The notes: generated by a model not told the origin, from the letters alone. Numbered from the stretch's first letter, positions 37,725-47,599 are shown. The stretch is DNA of 64,000 bases from Avedoeria sp964651245 (GCA_964651245.1 CAZYVI010000007.1:1-64000), one strand, 5' to 3'. Numbers and translations are program-made.

Positions 37725-38432
37725 ATGCCTGGCTGGGGTTCGCGTTGGTCCCGATCGGTGCTGGCTGCCGCCGCCGCCGGGCTGCTGGCCGGGTGTCGCG
37801 AGGCGGATCCGCCGACCGTCACGCCCGGCTCGAGTTCGACCGTCGGGTCGACGGTGATCGAGGTGACGGTGCCGCCGCCGGCCGCCCTGGCGCCGGTCCC
37901 GGTGACGATCGGCGACACCGTGCCGTTCCGCGATCCGGCGGGGCTCTTCGCCCTGAACGTCCCGGTCGGCTGGACCGAGAGCCGCCAGCCCCTCGACCCG
38001 GCCAAGAACCCCTACGTCAAGGTCGGCACGGTGTTCCTCGCCGACGGCGGCGCCGATGGGCTCATCAGCGTCACGCAGTGGGACAACGGTCAACGCCCGT
38101 CGGCCCTCGGCGCCACGATCAACCAGGTGCTGCGCGACGTCACCGGCTGGATGGACCAGCCGGGGTACCGCGAGGTGAACCGCGAGACCGTGATGGAGCG
38201 CAAGGGCGAGGCGATGCGCATCGAGATCCAGTACAGCCGCTCGACCGGGGTGGCGATGCACAGCCTGGCGCTCTTCCAGATCGACGGCACCGTGTTCTCG
38301 ATGGTCAACGTCAGCCTCGAGGATGGCAGCTGGCGCGCCAACGAGCCCGCGGTCCGCGAGATCCTGCGCTCCTACACGCCGAACCCGGGCGCGCCCGCCG
38401 CGGCGCCCGCGTCCGCCACCGTCCTGCCCTGA
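37725..38432 (+). CDS. Putative lipoprotein with PsbP/DUF-like domain
   Basis: 235 residues. The signal peptide ends in the lipobox LAGC (Cys24). After a Ser/Thr/Pro stretch, the domain starts near GLFALNVPVGWTESRQ and resembles the fold found in PsbP-like and other small lipoproteins (FQIDGTVFSMVNVSLEDGSW). Function unknown. GGGAG is six bases before the ATG. lgt, the enzyme that lipidates such proteins, follows by 19 bases, so they share a transcript. Confidence 0.8.
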   Translation: MPGWGSRWSRSVLAAAAAGLLAGCREADPPTVTPGSSSTVGSTVIEVTVPPPAALAPVPVTIGDTVPFRDPAGLFALNVPVGWTESRQPLDPAKNPYVKVGTVFLADGGADGLISVTQWDNGQRPSALGATINQVLRDVTGWMDQPGYREVNRETVMERKGEAMRIEIQYSRSTGVAMHSLALFQIDGTVFSMVNVSLEDGSWRANEPAVREILRSYTPNPGAPAAAPASATVLP

Positions 38433-38451
38433 CCCCAGGAGACCTCGAACG

Positions 38452-39300
38452 ATGCCGATGCCGCCGGATCCCGTCGCGTTCACCCTGCCGTTCCTCGACC
38501 GCGAGGTCTATTGGTACGGGATCATGATCACGGTCGGCACGCTCGCGGCCGCCTACGTCGCCGACCGCGAGGCCAAGCGGCGTGGCCAGAACCCGGACCA
38601 CGTCTGGAACGCCCTCATCTTGATGATGATCCTGGGGCTGCTCGGCGCGCGGCTCTACCACGTCTTCTCGCTGCCGGCCAACGTCGACCCGGCCGTGCGC
38701 CGCGAGTACTTCGAGAACCCGGTGTCGATCATCGCGTTCTGGAAGGGCGGCTTGCGCGGCCTCGGCATCTATGGCGCGATCGCGGGCGCCCTCGTCGGGC
38801 TCTGGCTCTATACCAAGGCGCTGAAGCTGTCGTTCGCCCAGTGGTGCGACTTCGCCGCGCTCGGCGCCCCGCTCGGACAGGCGATCGGCCGCTGGGGCAA
38901 CTGGTTCAACCAGGAGCTCTACGGCACGCCGACCCGCCTGCCGTGGGGCACGCCGATCAGCGACGAAAACCGCCTGCCGCAGTTCCAGGGCTTGCCGCCC
39001 GAAGCCCGCTTCCACCCGACCTTCCTCTACGAGTCGCTGTGGAACCTGCTGGCGTTCTTCGTGCTGATGTTCATCGCCGACCGCTGGTCGGACCGCCTGC
39101 GCAAGGGCGATCTGGCGCTCATGTACCTCGTCCTCTACCCGATCGGCCGCTACCTCGTCGAGCTGCAGCGGCCGGACGCCTGGACCGCGGGCGGCGTGCC
39201 GGTGGCGCAGATGTTCGCCGTCGCGGCCATCGTCGCCGCGTCGCTCTGGCTGCTCTTCCGCCACGGCGTCCATCACCTGCTGGCCGGCGCGCGCGCGTAG
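38452..39300 (+). CDS. lgt: Prolipoprotein diacylglyceryl transferase
   Basis: 282 residues, about seven membrane segments. The Lgt signature GQAIGRWGNWFNQELYG is intact, as is the HPTFLYESLWNLLAF block. It moves diacylglycerol from phosphatidylglycerol to the lipobox cysteine of lipoproteins. CAGGAGA precedes the ATG. Four lipoprotein-like products in this window (from 37725, 48251, 61749 and possibly others) would be its substrates. Confidence 0.95.
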   Translation: MPMPPDPVAFTLPFLDREVYWYGIMITVGTLAAAYVADREAKRRGQNPDHVWNALILMMILGLLGARLYHVFSLPANVDPAVRREYFENPVSIIAFWKGGLRGLGIYGAIAGALVGLWLYTKALKLSFAQWCDFAALGAPLGQAIGRWGNWFNQELYGTPTRLPWGTPISDENRLPQFQGLPPEARFHPTFLYESLWNLLAFFVLMFIADRWSDRLRKGDLALMYLVLYPIGRYLVELQRPDAWTAGGVPVAQMFAVAAIVAASLWLLFRHGVHHLLAGARA

Positions 39301-39372
39301 GCTCCGCCTCGACCCGCGACGCGGCGCGCCGGCCCGGCCCGAGCGCGCCCCCGCCGGCCGTCGAACGCGACG

Positions 39373-41469
39373 ATGACGCCCGAGTTGCCGCTCGTCCTCC
39401 GCCTCGCGGTGGCGGTCGCGGCCGTCCTCGTCCTGCCGGGTTCGGCGGCCCTTACCCTGGCCGGACACCGCGGGCGCGGCCTCGGCCGGTTGGCGCTGGC
39501 GGTCGGCCTGAGCGTGGCGGTGGTGCCGCTGGCCGCCCTGTGGTGGTCCGCGCTCGGCGGGCGGTGGTCGCGCCCCGGCTTGGCGACGGCGCTGGGCGGG
39601 TGCGCGCTCGTCACCGCCGCGTACGGCCGGCAGCTGTGGCAGCGCCGACGCGCCGGCGGGGGCGGCGAACGCGTCCTCGCCGCCGTGGCCGTCGTCCTCG
39701 TCGTGGCCACGGCGGTGGCGGTGCGCGCGGGCCAAGCCGTGGATCTCGCGGCGCTGCCGTGGGTGGACGGCCTGCACCACACGATGATCGTGCAGCTGTT
39801 CATCGACCACGGCGCCGTCCCGGCCGACTACCGGCCGTACCTGGACGGCGGCATCTTCTACTACCACTTCGGCTTCCATGCCGCGGCCGCCGTCGTGGCC
39901 GTGGTCGCCGATGCGCCGGCGCGCTTGGCGGCGCTGTGGCTGGGCCAGGCGCTGAACGCCAGCGCCGGCCTGGTGCTGTGGCGGCTGGCGCGCCGGCTCG
40001 GCGTGCCGGCGCCGGCCAGCGTGTGGGCCGCCGCCGTGCCGACGGGGCTGTTCTTCTTCCCGGCGTACTTCCTGAGCTGGGGACGGGAGACGCAGCTCGC
40101 CGGCCTCGTCGTCGCGCCGGTGGCCATCGCCCTCCTGCTCGACGTCGTGCAGCCCGAGGTCGTCGCGCCGGCGGGTCGCCTGGACCCGGCCGCGGGCGCC
40201 GTCCGAGGGTGGCGCGCCGTGGGCGGGAGCATCGCGCTGGCGGCGGCGGCGGCGGCGGGGCTGGTGCTCGTGCACTACCGCGTCACGGTGTTCTTCGTCC
40301 TGGCCGGGCTGGTCGTGGCCGGCGGCCTGGTCGTATCCGCCGTCGACGCCGTCCGCCGGCGTCCGGCGCGCGACGCCGCCGCGCGGCTCGCGGTTGCGGC
40401 CGCCGTCGCCCTGATCCTGGTCCTGCCGTGGCTCGTGCGGCACTTCGGTCCGGGCGTCGCGCAGCTGCAGCGCGCGTCCCGCGGCTGGATCGTCGGCCCG
40501 GCCGGCGTCGAGCGGATCGAGCCGTGGATGCTCACGATCCACCTCAACGCCGTCTGGCTGGCCGTGGCGGCCGGCGGCCTGGGCGTAGCGCTGGCGCGGC
40601 GCTCGGCGGCGGCCGTGGGGCTGGCAGCGTGGGTGGCGCTGGCGGTGGCCGTCGTGGCCGCGCCCTGGCTGGGCCTGCCGCGGTCGTGGATGCTGCCGCC
40701 CTCGTCGCTGGTCATCAGCGCCTTCGCGCCCGTCGCCCTGGGCACGGCGATGGCCGCGGCCGAGGCGAGCCGGCGCGCCCGCCGCCGGGTCGGGCGGCGC
40801 GCGGCGACGGCCGTCGTCGCGCTGGGCGCGGTCGCGGCCGGCTGGCTGGGCGCCCGCAGCCAGCGCGACGTCGTCAACCCCGACACGATCCTGCTGACGC
40901 CCCCAGACCTGGCCGCCGCCGCCTGGGTGGCCGGTCACACGCCGCCGGCGGCGCGCTTCCTCATCGGGACCGTCCATTGGCAGTTCGACACCTACCGCGG
41001 CGTCGACGGCGGCTATTGGCTGCCGCTGACCGCCGGCCGCGCGACGAGCTTGCCGCCGGCGCTCTACGTCTACGGTGCGCCCGACGACGTGCGCCGCATC
41101 GGCGCGCTGGCCGCGGTGGCGGCGCGCGGCGACGCGCTCTCGGTCGGCGATCTGAGCCGCCTCATGGACCAGGCGGCGGCGACCCACGTCTACGCGGGCG
41201 CGCCGGCGGCGCCTGGGCAAGGGTTCACGGCCGCCCGCTTGCGCCGGCAGCCCGACTTGAGGCAGGTTTATGCGCGCGACGGCGTCGCCATCTTCGAGCG
41301 CGTCCGAGGCGCGTCGGCGCGGTCCGGCCAGCCGGCGCCTTCGCTCGACGAATCGGCACGATTGGCCGCTCCGCGACGTCATAGAGCGTGTTCGCGATCG
41401 GATCACGCGCGCGCCGCCGGCAGGGCGGTGCGCCGCCACGGCAGATGGAGGCGACGATGGGCGCACTGA
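39373..41469 (+). CDS. Large multi-pass membrane protein, GT-C-like
   Basis: 698 residues with ten or more membrane segments. The loop WVDGLHHTMIVQLFIDHGAV and DGGIFYYHFGFHAAAAVVA after the third or fourth segment resembles GT-C glycosyltransferase-like and related uncharacterised membrane families that use polyprenyl-sugar donors. The last 200 residues (from about 500) look like a soluble extracellular domain. The last 40 are basic and overlap the start of the vWA gene by 13 bases. I cannot name the substrate. It probably glycosylates or assembles something on the outer face, perhaps the vWA proteins. Confidence 0.75.
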   Translation: MTPELPLVLRLAVAVAAVLVLPGSAALTLAGHRGRGLGRLALAVGLSVAVVPLAALWWSALGGRWSRPGLATALGGCALVTAAYGRQLWQRRRAGGGGERVLAAVAVVLVVATAVAVRAGQAVDLAALPWVDGLHHTMIVQLFIDHGAVPADYRPYLDGGIFYYHFGFHAAAAVVAVVADAPARLAALWLGQALNASAGLVLWRLARRLGVPAPASVWAAAVPTGLFFFPAYFLSWGRETQLAGLVVAPVAIALLLDVVQPEVVAPAGRLDPAAGAVRGWRAVGGSIALAAAAAAGLVLVHYRVTVFFVLAGLVVAGGLVVSAVDAVRRRPARDAAARLAVAAAVALILVLPWLVRHFGPGVAQLQRASRGWIVGPAGVERIEPWMLTIHLNAVWLAVAAGGLGVALARRSAAAVGLAAWVALAVAVVAAPWLGLPRSWMLPPSSLVISAFAPVALGTAMAAAEASRRARRRVGRRAATAVVALGAVAAGWLGARSQRDVVNPDTILLTPPDLAAAAWVAGHTPPAARFLIGTVHWQFDTYRGVDGGYWLPLTAGRATSLPPALYVYGAPDDVRRIGALAAVAARGDALSVGDLSRLMDQAAATHVYAGAPAAPGQGFTAARLRRQPDLRQVYARDGVAIFERVRGASARSGQPAPSLDESARLAAPRRHRACSRSDHARAAGRAVRRHGRWRRRWAH

Positions 41470-43211
41470 AGCGATTCCACCCCGTGGCGGCAACGCGCGC
41501 CGTGGCCCTCGTGTTCGGCCTGGCCACGCTGGGCGCAGCGGCCGGCTGGGCGATCCGCCAGGGCGCGCAGGCGCAGGACGACGGCAAGAGCGACTGCGTG
41601 GCGGACGTGTCGAAGATCGCGCAGCCCTACCGCCTCGAGCTCGGCCAGACCACGCGGGTGACGCTGACGCTCGAGTCGAGCTGCCCGAGCCGCCAGGCTC
41701 CGATCGACGTCGTGCTCGTCCTCGACGTCTCGGCGTCGATGGCTGACGACGACAAGCTGAGCAACGCCGTGCGGGCGGGACAGGGGTTCGTCGACGCCAT
41801 GTCCGCCGAGTCGCGCGTGGGTCTGGTGAAGTTCAACCAGGATGCCGGGGTGGCGGTGGCGCTGACCACCGACCATGCCCGCGTCCGGACGGCGCTGGAC
41901 ATCGACCGCGCCGACGGCCGCACGAACGTGTCGCAGGCGATCGACGTGGCCCGGGCGCACTTCGAGGCGGCGGGCCGGCCGGGCGTCCAGTGGGCGATGA
42001 TCGTGCTGACCGACGGCCGCAACACCGTGCCCGCCGACGCGATCCCGGTCGCCGCGCAACGGGCCAAGGACGCCAAGATCACGGTCGTCACCGTGTGCGC
42101 CGGGGGCCAGTGCGACCCCGACCTCGAGCCCGCCGCCAGCCGGCCCGGGCTCTACTTCAACGTGCCGAACCCCGCCGACCTCGTGGCCCTGTACGCCACG
42201 CTGGCGACCGACCTGCAGCGCAACGCCGTCGTCAGCCTGACCGTCACCGACCTGGTGCCGGCCAACATGCGCTACGTGCCGGGCTCGTCGGTTCCACCGG
42301 CCACCGTCGGCCTCGAGCCTGGCTCCGGGCGCACAATCCTCACCTGGCGCCTTGCCGGCGACATCCCGGCGCCGGGGCTGAGCTACCTCGTCGAGCCCCT
42401 GGAGAAGGGCGAGCACCCAACGAACGTCGTCGCCACCGGCGACTTCGTCGACGCCCGCGGCCTGCCGGGACGGGTCGAGTTCCCGGTGCCCAGCGTGATC
42501 GTGCCGGGCGGCTGTCCGCGCCGGCCGCTGGAGGTCTACTTCCTGATCGACGACAGCACCTGTCTGCTCGGGGCGTCGCTGTCCGGCCTCGACTCGAAGG
42601 AGGCCATCGCCCGCGGGGTGGAGCAGGTGCTGCAGACGATGGACATGGGCGCCGACACGGCGGCCGTGATCGGCTTCGGCAGCGTCGCCACCACGTACCA
42701 GGTGCTGACGCACGACCGCCAGGCGGTCGTCGACGCGGTGCGGCGGGTCGCGATGCAGGACCAGGCGGCCCGGCTCGACCTCGGCTTCCAGGAGGTGCGG
42801 CGCGAACTGGCCAGCAGCCGATCGCGCGCCGAGGCCGTCAAGATCACGGTCACCGTCACGGACGGTCCGATGATGCCGGCCCCCAACCGCGCCATCGAGC
42901 ACGCCAAGGCGCTGCGGGGGGGCAAGGGATTCCACCATTACGCGATCGGCATCGGCCCGATCGTGCAGCAGGGGGTGCTGCGCGCCGTGGCCGAGCCCGG
43001 CGGCTACCGCTACCTCGCCCTGGGCGGCGATGTCATCGCCGCCTATGTGGATCTCGGCCAGGTGTTTGTCCCGTTGTCGCTGGTCTGCCCGCCGCAACCC
43101 GGTGATCCGACGCCGACCGCGAGGATCCCGACGCCGCTGCCGACCGCAACGGCGCGGCCGTCGGCGCCGCCGCCGCAGCACATGCGCTTCGTCCCGTGGG
43201 CAGCGCGGTAG
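41457..43211 (+). CDS. Secreted protein with two von Willebrand factor A domains
   Basis: 584 residues from ATG 41457 (GGAGG five bases upstream). An N-terminal signal or anchor segment (about 15-36) is followed by a short region with a Cys pair (about Cys48 and Cys79), vWA domain 1 with the metal site DVSAS at 90-94, a beta domain ending PVPSVIVPGG, and vWA domain 2 with a degenerate site DDSTC at 365-369. A Pro/Thr stalk and the C-terminal FVPWAAR end it. vWA domains bind ligands through a metal ion at the cell surface. The same arrangement recurs at the end of the next gene. Confidence 0.85.
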   Translation: MGALKRFHPVAATRAVALVFGLATLGAAAGWAIRQGAQAQDDGKSDCVADVSKIAQPYRLELGQTTRVTLTLESSCPSRQAPIDVVLVLDVSASMADDDKLSNAVRAGQGFVDAMSAESRVGLVKFNQDAGVAVALTTDHARVRTALDIDRADGRTNVSQAIDVARAHFEAAGRPGVQWAMIVLTDGRNTVPADAIPVAAQRAKDAKITVVTVCAGGQCDPDLEPAASRPGLYFNVPNPADLVALYATLATDLQRNAVVSLTVTDLVPANMRYVPGSSVPPATVGLEPGSGRTILTWRLAGDIPAPGLSYLVEPLEKGEHPTNVVATGDFVDARGLPGRVEFPVPSVIVPGGCPRRPLEVYFLIDDSTCLLGASLSGLDSKEAIARGVEQVLQTMDMGADTAAVIGFGSVATTYQVLTHDRQAVVDAVRRVAMQDQAARLDLGFQEVRRELASSRSRAEAVKITVTVTDGPMMPAPNRAIEHAKALRGGKGFHHYAIGIGPIVQQGVLRAVAEPGGYRYLALGGDVIAAYVDLGQVFVPLSLVCPPQPGDPTPTARIPTPLPTATARPSAPPPQHMRFVPWAAR

Positions 43212-43230
43212 GACGCCGGCGGCGCGGCGG

Positions 43231-46200
43231 ATGACCGCCGGCCGCCGCGCCGCGATTGCGGTCGCCTGCAGCGCCCTGGCGGTGGCCGGCGCGGGCAATC
43301 GCCCCGCCGAAGCCGCCCCGACCCGCGGCGGCGCCCGCTGGGTTGGGACGTGGTCCGACGCGGCGTGGTCGCTGGAGGCCGGCGACTTCGGAGGCGTCGC
43401 CGACGTGGCGGTCGACGTGGACGGCGACCGCTGGGTGCTTGACGCGTCGCAACATGCCCTGCACCGCCTCTCGGCGGCCGGCCGGCCGATCGAGGTGGCC
43501 AGCCTGGCCGAGGCGATGCCGCCGGCGGACGGCTGGCAACTGCGGCGGCTGGCCGTCCGCCGCGCCGACGGCGAATGCGCCGTGCTGGCGACGCGCGCGG
43601 CCGAGCCGCCCGCCGCCCAGTCGCGCATCGTCCGCCTGGCCGCCGGCGGCGCCGTCGCGGGCGCGTTCGAGCCCGGTCCGGCGTACCGGGACCTCGCGTA
43701 CCTGGCGGACGGGCGGTTGATCCTGGCCCGGACGCGGCCGCGCCTGCCGCCGACGCCGGAGCGCGGCGCGCCGGCCCGCGTCCGCGGCGGCCTCGACGTG
43801 TTCGACGCCGCGGGCGATCTGGCGGCCGTCGTCGAGCCCGCCGCGCTGTACTGGCCCGTCGCGCTCGACGTCGCACCCAGCGGTGACGTCTTCGTCGCCA
43901 ACTGGATCCCGCTGCCGGCCGGCGACGACGGCGCCGTGCCGCCGACGCCGCGGCCGTCGTGGCAGCTGCGCCGGGACGATGGCGGCGCGATCGAGGGCGT
44001 CGTGCGTCTCGACGGGCGCCTGACGGTGCAGGCGGTGGTGCCGTTCGACGCCGCCGAGGACGTCGCCGCCGGCCGCACCGTGTTCGTCAGCCGGCAGGCC
44101 GACGTGTTCGCGCTGCCGGGTCCCGAGCCGATCTGGACGGCCCCGACCGGCGGCTTGTCCATGGCGTTCTTCGGCCGCATGGTCAGCCTGGCCGCCGTCG
44201 ACGATCGCGGCATGGGCGGGGAACGCGGCGGCGAGGCGTCGGCGACCCTCGTCGCCGGGCTCGACCACTGTTGGTTCCAGGGCCTCGTCGACCTCGGCGG
44301 CCCCGCGCCGGCGTACCACGGACGGCTCGACCGACCGGCCTTGGCCGGGCCGCTGGCGCCGCTGCGCCTCGCCGGCGGCCCGCAGCCAACGGTGCTCCAG
44401 GCGCGCACCCAGCCACTGGCCGGGCGCGGGCGCGCGCCGGTGGGTGTCGGTCCGACCGCCGCCGAGCCGCAGTCGATGCTGCGGCTCGACGCGTGCGGGC
44501 GGCCGCTCGACCAATTCGGCGTCTGCGGCGACGACCAGGCCTGGTTCGACCGCCCCACGGACGCCGGCTGGGCCGTCGACGTCGCCCAGAGCGGCGATTG
44601 GCTGTTCGAAGGGGGACCCGAACTCGTCACCGCGCGTCGCGTCGACGGCGCCGCGCCGTGGCCCGCCTGGCAGCTCTGGCTGGGCGCCGTCGAGGACGAC
44701 GGGCCGGCCGGCGTCGCCGAGCCGGCGACGCCGCGCCTGACCGCGCTCGACGCCGACGGACCGACGCTGGCCGTGCTCGACGGCGGCCGCGGGCTCGTCC
44801 TCGTCGTCGATATCCGCCGCGCCGCCGACGGCGATCCCGCCGCCGCCGCCCGGGCGTGGCGGGTGCCGGCCGCCGCGGGCGTCGCCGTCGACGTGGCGAT
44901 CGACGTGGATCGGATCCACCTGGCCGACCGCGCCGCGCGGCGCGTCGTCACGACCGATCTCGACGGCCGCCCGGTCGCATCTCTCGCGCTCCACGATGCG
45001 CCGCTGGCGCTGGACGCCGTGGGCGGGCGGGCGGCGGGCGACACCGCGCGGACGGCGGGCCGCGAGCTCGTCGTGCTGGGCCGCAGCGGGCACGGCCTGC
45101 GCTACCGCGACGGCGCCCTGGTGGCCGGTTGGCGCCTGCCCGAGCCCGACGCCGCGACCGACGTCGCCGCGCTCGACGACGGCCTCGTGGCCGTCTCGTT
45201 CGCGCGCCCGGGACCGGCCGCGGCCGACGACCCGCCCGACAGCCGGCGGATCGTCCAGGGCGGCGTCTGGCGATTCGCGGTGGACGACGGCGGGGTCGAG
45301 CCGTCGCTCGATCCGCGGGCCTGCCTCGTCGCGACGGCGAAGGAGGCGCGACCGGCCGTCGTGCAACGCGGCGAAGCGGTGACCGTCACGCTCGCGATCT
45401 CGGGCGCCTGTCCGCCCGCCGCCCGGGCGGCCGACGTCGTCATCGGGCTCGACACGTCGCGCTCCATGGGCTGGGACCGCGGCCTCGAGCGGGCGCAGCG
45501 CGCCATCGGCGCCCTACTGGCCGAGCTCGACGGCGGCGCGACGCGCGTGGCGGTGGTGGCGTTCGACGCCGACGGCCGCGTCGTGGCGCCGCTCGACGGC
45601 GATCGCGCCGCCGCCGCACGCGCCGTCGCCCGCCTGCGGGCGGACGGCGACACGAAGCTGGCGCGCGCGCTCGAGACGGCCGACCTCGTGCTGCGCACGG
45701 CCCCGGCGCCGCCCGGCCGGCCGTCGGTCGTCGTCGTGACCGACGGCGAGCTCAAGGACTACCCCGAAGCCCTGGCCCGCGTCCTCGGCGAGCGCGGCGT
45801 TCGCCTCTTCGCCGTGACCGTTCCTGGCCGCGCCTACACCTTCCACCACACCCGGGCGCTGGCCGGCCTCGTCGGCGCCGACCGCGTCGTCGTCGACCCG
45901 GACCCGGCGGCGACGGCGCGGCTGGCGGACGCCCTCGTCGAGCGGCGCTGGCCCGCGGCGCTTCTGACGGCCGCGACGGTCACCGACACGCTGCCCGCGG
46001 ACATGGCGTACGAGCCCGGCTCGGCCGTGCCGCCCGCGGCGTACGATCCGGCGGCGCGGACGCTGACGTGGCGCGTGGCGACGGTCCCCCTGGGCGAGAC
46101 GCTCACGCTGCGCTACCGCGTGCGCCCGCAGCAGACCGGCGCCCGACCCACGAACCGCAGCGCCGGCGTCGCGGGCGTCGACGGCACCGGGCGGCCGGCG

Positions 46201-46845
46201 CGGGTGGCGTTCCCGGTGCCCAGCGTCCTGGTCTGGGATCGCGCCAGCCTCGACCGGCGCGTCTACCTGCCCGTGGCGCTGCGCACCGACTGCGTGGGCA
46301 GCGGCCCGGGCGACGTCGTGCTCGCCGTCGACGCGTCGCACAGCATGGACGCACCGCTCGGTCCGCGCGGTGAACCGGCCTTCGACGCGGCGCGCGCCGC
46401 CGCCCGCCGCTTCGCCCGCGGCCACATCGCGCGCGGCGGCCGGGTCGGGCTGGTCACGTTCGCCGCCGAGGCCGCGCTGCGCGCGCCGCCGACGCGCGAC
46501 GTCGCGGCGCTCGAGGCGGCGCTGGCCGCCGCGCGCACCGCAGCGGGCACCCGCGTCGACCGGGCGCTGGCCGCGGCCGGCGATGCGCTGGCCGGCGCCG
46601 AGGGCGGCGCCGCGTCCGTTGTCCTCGTCAGCGACGGCCATGGCGCCGACGGCGATCCAGCGGCGGCGGCCGACGCCCTGGCGGCGCGGGGCATCGCCGT
46701 CTGGACGATCGCGTTCGGCGCCGGCGCCGACGCCGCGCGGCTGGCGGCGCTGGCCCGCCCGGCCGCCGCTGCCTACGCGGCCGCCGACGAAGCCGCGCTG
46801 GACCGCGCCCTCGAGGGGCTATCGCGGCGGCTGGGCTGCCGCTAG
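43231..46845 (+). CDS. Large secreted protein: beta-propeller-like region plus two vWA domains
   Basis: 1204 residues with a signal peptide (to about 29, RPAEAA). Residues 35-690 contain repeated short motifs (DVAVDVDGDRWVLD, RLAVRRADGE) suggestive of a beta-propeller or similar, without close match to a named family. From Cys698 the pattern repeats the previous gene: vWA 1 with DTSRS at 741-745, a beta domain ending PVPSVLVWD, VYLPVALR, then vWA 2 with DASHS at 1034-1038. Both metal sites look intact. The 3' third is a paralogous copy of the previous gene. Likely surface-bound and co-transcribed with it. Confidence 0.85.
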   Translation: MTAGRRAAIAVACSALAVAGAGNRPAEAAPTRGGARWVGTWSDAAWSLEAGDFGGVADVAVDVDGDRWVLDASQHALHRLSAAGRPIEVASLAEAMPPADGWQLRRLAVRRADGECAVLATRAAEPPAAQSRIVRLAAGGAVAGAFEPGPAYRDLAYLADGRLILARTRPRLPPTPERGAPARVRGGLDVFDAAGDLAAVVEPAALYWPVALDVAPSGDVFVANWIPLPAGDDGAVPPTPRPSWQLRRDDGGAIEGVVRLDGRLTVQAVVPFDAAEDVAAGRTVFVSRQADVFALPGPEPIWTAPTGGLSMAFFGRMVSLAAVDDRGMGGERGGEASATLVAGLDHCWFQGLVDLGGPAPAYHGRLDRPALAGPLAPLRLAGGPQPTVLQARTQPLAGRGRAPVGVGPTAAEPQSMLRLDACGRPLDQFGVCGDDQAWFDRPTDAGWAVDVAQSGDWLFEGGPELVTARRVDGAAPWPAWQLWLGAVEDDGPAGVAEPATPRLTALDADGPTLAVLDGGRGLVLVVDIRRAADGDPAAAARAWRVPAAAGVAVDVAIDVDRIHLADRAARRVVTTDLDGRPVASLALHDAPLALDAVGGRAAGDTARTAGRELVVLGRSGHGLRYRDGALVAGWRLPEPDAATDVAALDDGLVAVSFARPGPAAADDPPDSRRIVQGGVWRFAVDDGGVEPSLDPRACLVATAKEARPAVVQRGEAVTVTLAISGACPPAARAADVVIGLDTSRSMGWDRGLERAQRAIGALLAELDGGATRVAVVAFDADGRVVAPLDGDRAAAARAVARLRADGDTKLARALETADLVLRTAPAPPGRPSVVVVTDGELKDYPEALARVLGERGVRLFAVTVPGRAYTFHHTRALAGLVGADRVVVDPDPAATARLADALVERRWPAALLTAATVTDTLPADMAYEPGSAVPPAAYDPAARTLTWRVATVPLGETLTLRYRVRPQQTGARPTNRSAGVAGVDGTGRPARVAFPVPSVLVWDRASLDRRVYLPVALRTDCVGSGPGDVVLAVDASHSMDAPLGPRGEPAFDAARAAARRFARGHIARGGRVGLVTFAAEAALRAPPTRDVAALEAALAAARTAAGTRVDRALAAAGDALAGAEGGAASVVLVSDGHGADGDPAAAADALAARGIAVWTIAFGAGADAARLAALARPAAAAYAAADEAALDRALEGLSRRLGCR

Positions 46846-46861
46846 CGGCGGCCGGCGCGGG

Positions 46862-47599
46862 TTACAGCCCCAGGGCGCCGATCAGCTCGCCGAGGTCGTG
46901 GACGACGGCGCAGTCGAGCCGTCCGAGGCGCCGTTCGCGGTCGACGAGGACGGGGGTGATGCCCGCGGCCCGGGCCCCGACGACATCCTTGACATACGTG
47001 TCGCCGACGTGGACGGCGCCGGCGGCGTCGATGCCGAGGCGGTCGAGCGCCATGGCGAACAGCGCGGGCTCGGGCTTGGCGATGCCGACGCGCGACGACA
47101 CGACGAGCGCGTCGACGTGGCCGCCGAGCGCCAGGTCGAGCAGGATCGCCTCGAGGCCGTGCCCCCAATCGGACACGACGGCCACCGGCACCTGCGCCGC
47201 GGCGAGCGCTTCGAGCAGCGGCGGGACGTCGGCGAAGATCTGCCAGTGCCGGGCGTCGCCGTAGGCGTCGTAGATCGCGTCGGCCAGGGCGGCCAGCCGC
47301 TGCGCCGGCGGCGGCGGATCCAGCGCGTCGCCGAGCGCGGCGCGATAGGCGTCGGTGAACAGCCGGCGGACATGCGCCTCGCGGTGCCACCACGCGCCGC
47401 GGTGCCATCGCCCGGCGACGTCGGCGGCGGCCACGGCCATCGCCCGCGCCAGGGCATCGGGCGGGGCGTCGAGGCCGATCGCCGTCGCCGCGGCGCGGGC
47501 CACCTCGCCTGGCGGCGTGAGCTCGCGGATCAACGTCTGGCCGGCATCGAGCAGCACGCCCGCCAACGCGGGCTGGCCGTCGCGCCGCGGCAGCGTCAA
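46862..47599 (-). CDS. HAD-superfamily hydrolase
   Basis: 245 residues. HAD motif I is VLLDAGQTLI, with a glycine where the second acidic residue usually sits, as in REG-2-like members. Motif II/III are AVVSDWGHGLE and SRVGIAKPEPALFAMAL, and motif IV is HVGDTYVKDVVGARAAG. Likely a small-molecule phosphatase. The ATG overlaps the MBL-fold gene stop (ATGA), last gene of a three-gene operon. It is convergent with the vWA gene, 16 bases apart. Confidence 0.88.
   Translation of the reverse strand: MTLPRRDGQPALAGVLLDAGQTLIRELTPPGEVARAAATAIGLDAPPDALARAMAVAAADVAGRWHRGAWWHREAHVRRLFTDAYRAALGDALDPPPPAQRLAALADAIYDAYGDARHWQIFADVPPLLEALAAAQVPVAVVSDWGHGLEAILLDLALGGHVDALVVSSRVGIAKPEPALFAMALDRLGIDAAGAVHVGDTYVKDVVGARAAGITPVLVDRERRLGRLDCAVVHDLGELIGALGL

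Noticed and set aside
41403..45044. A 1213-codon minus-strand frame under the vWA genes, with a similar one at 43033-45366.
   Set aside because: Low-complexity Arg/Ala/Pro sequence without domains; the plus strand has clear signal peptides and vWA motifs.
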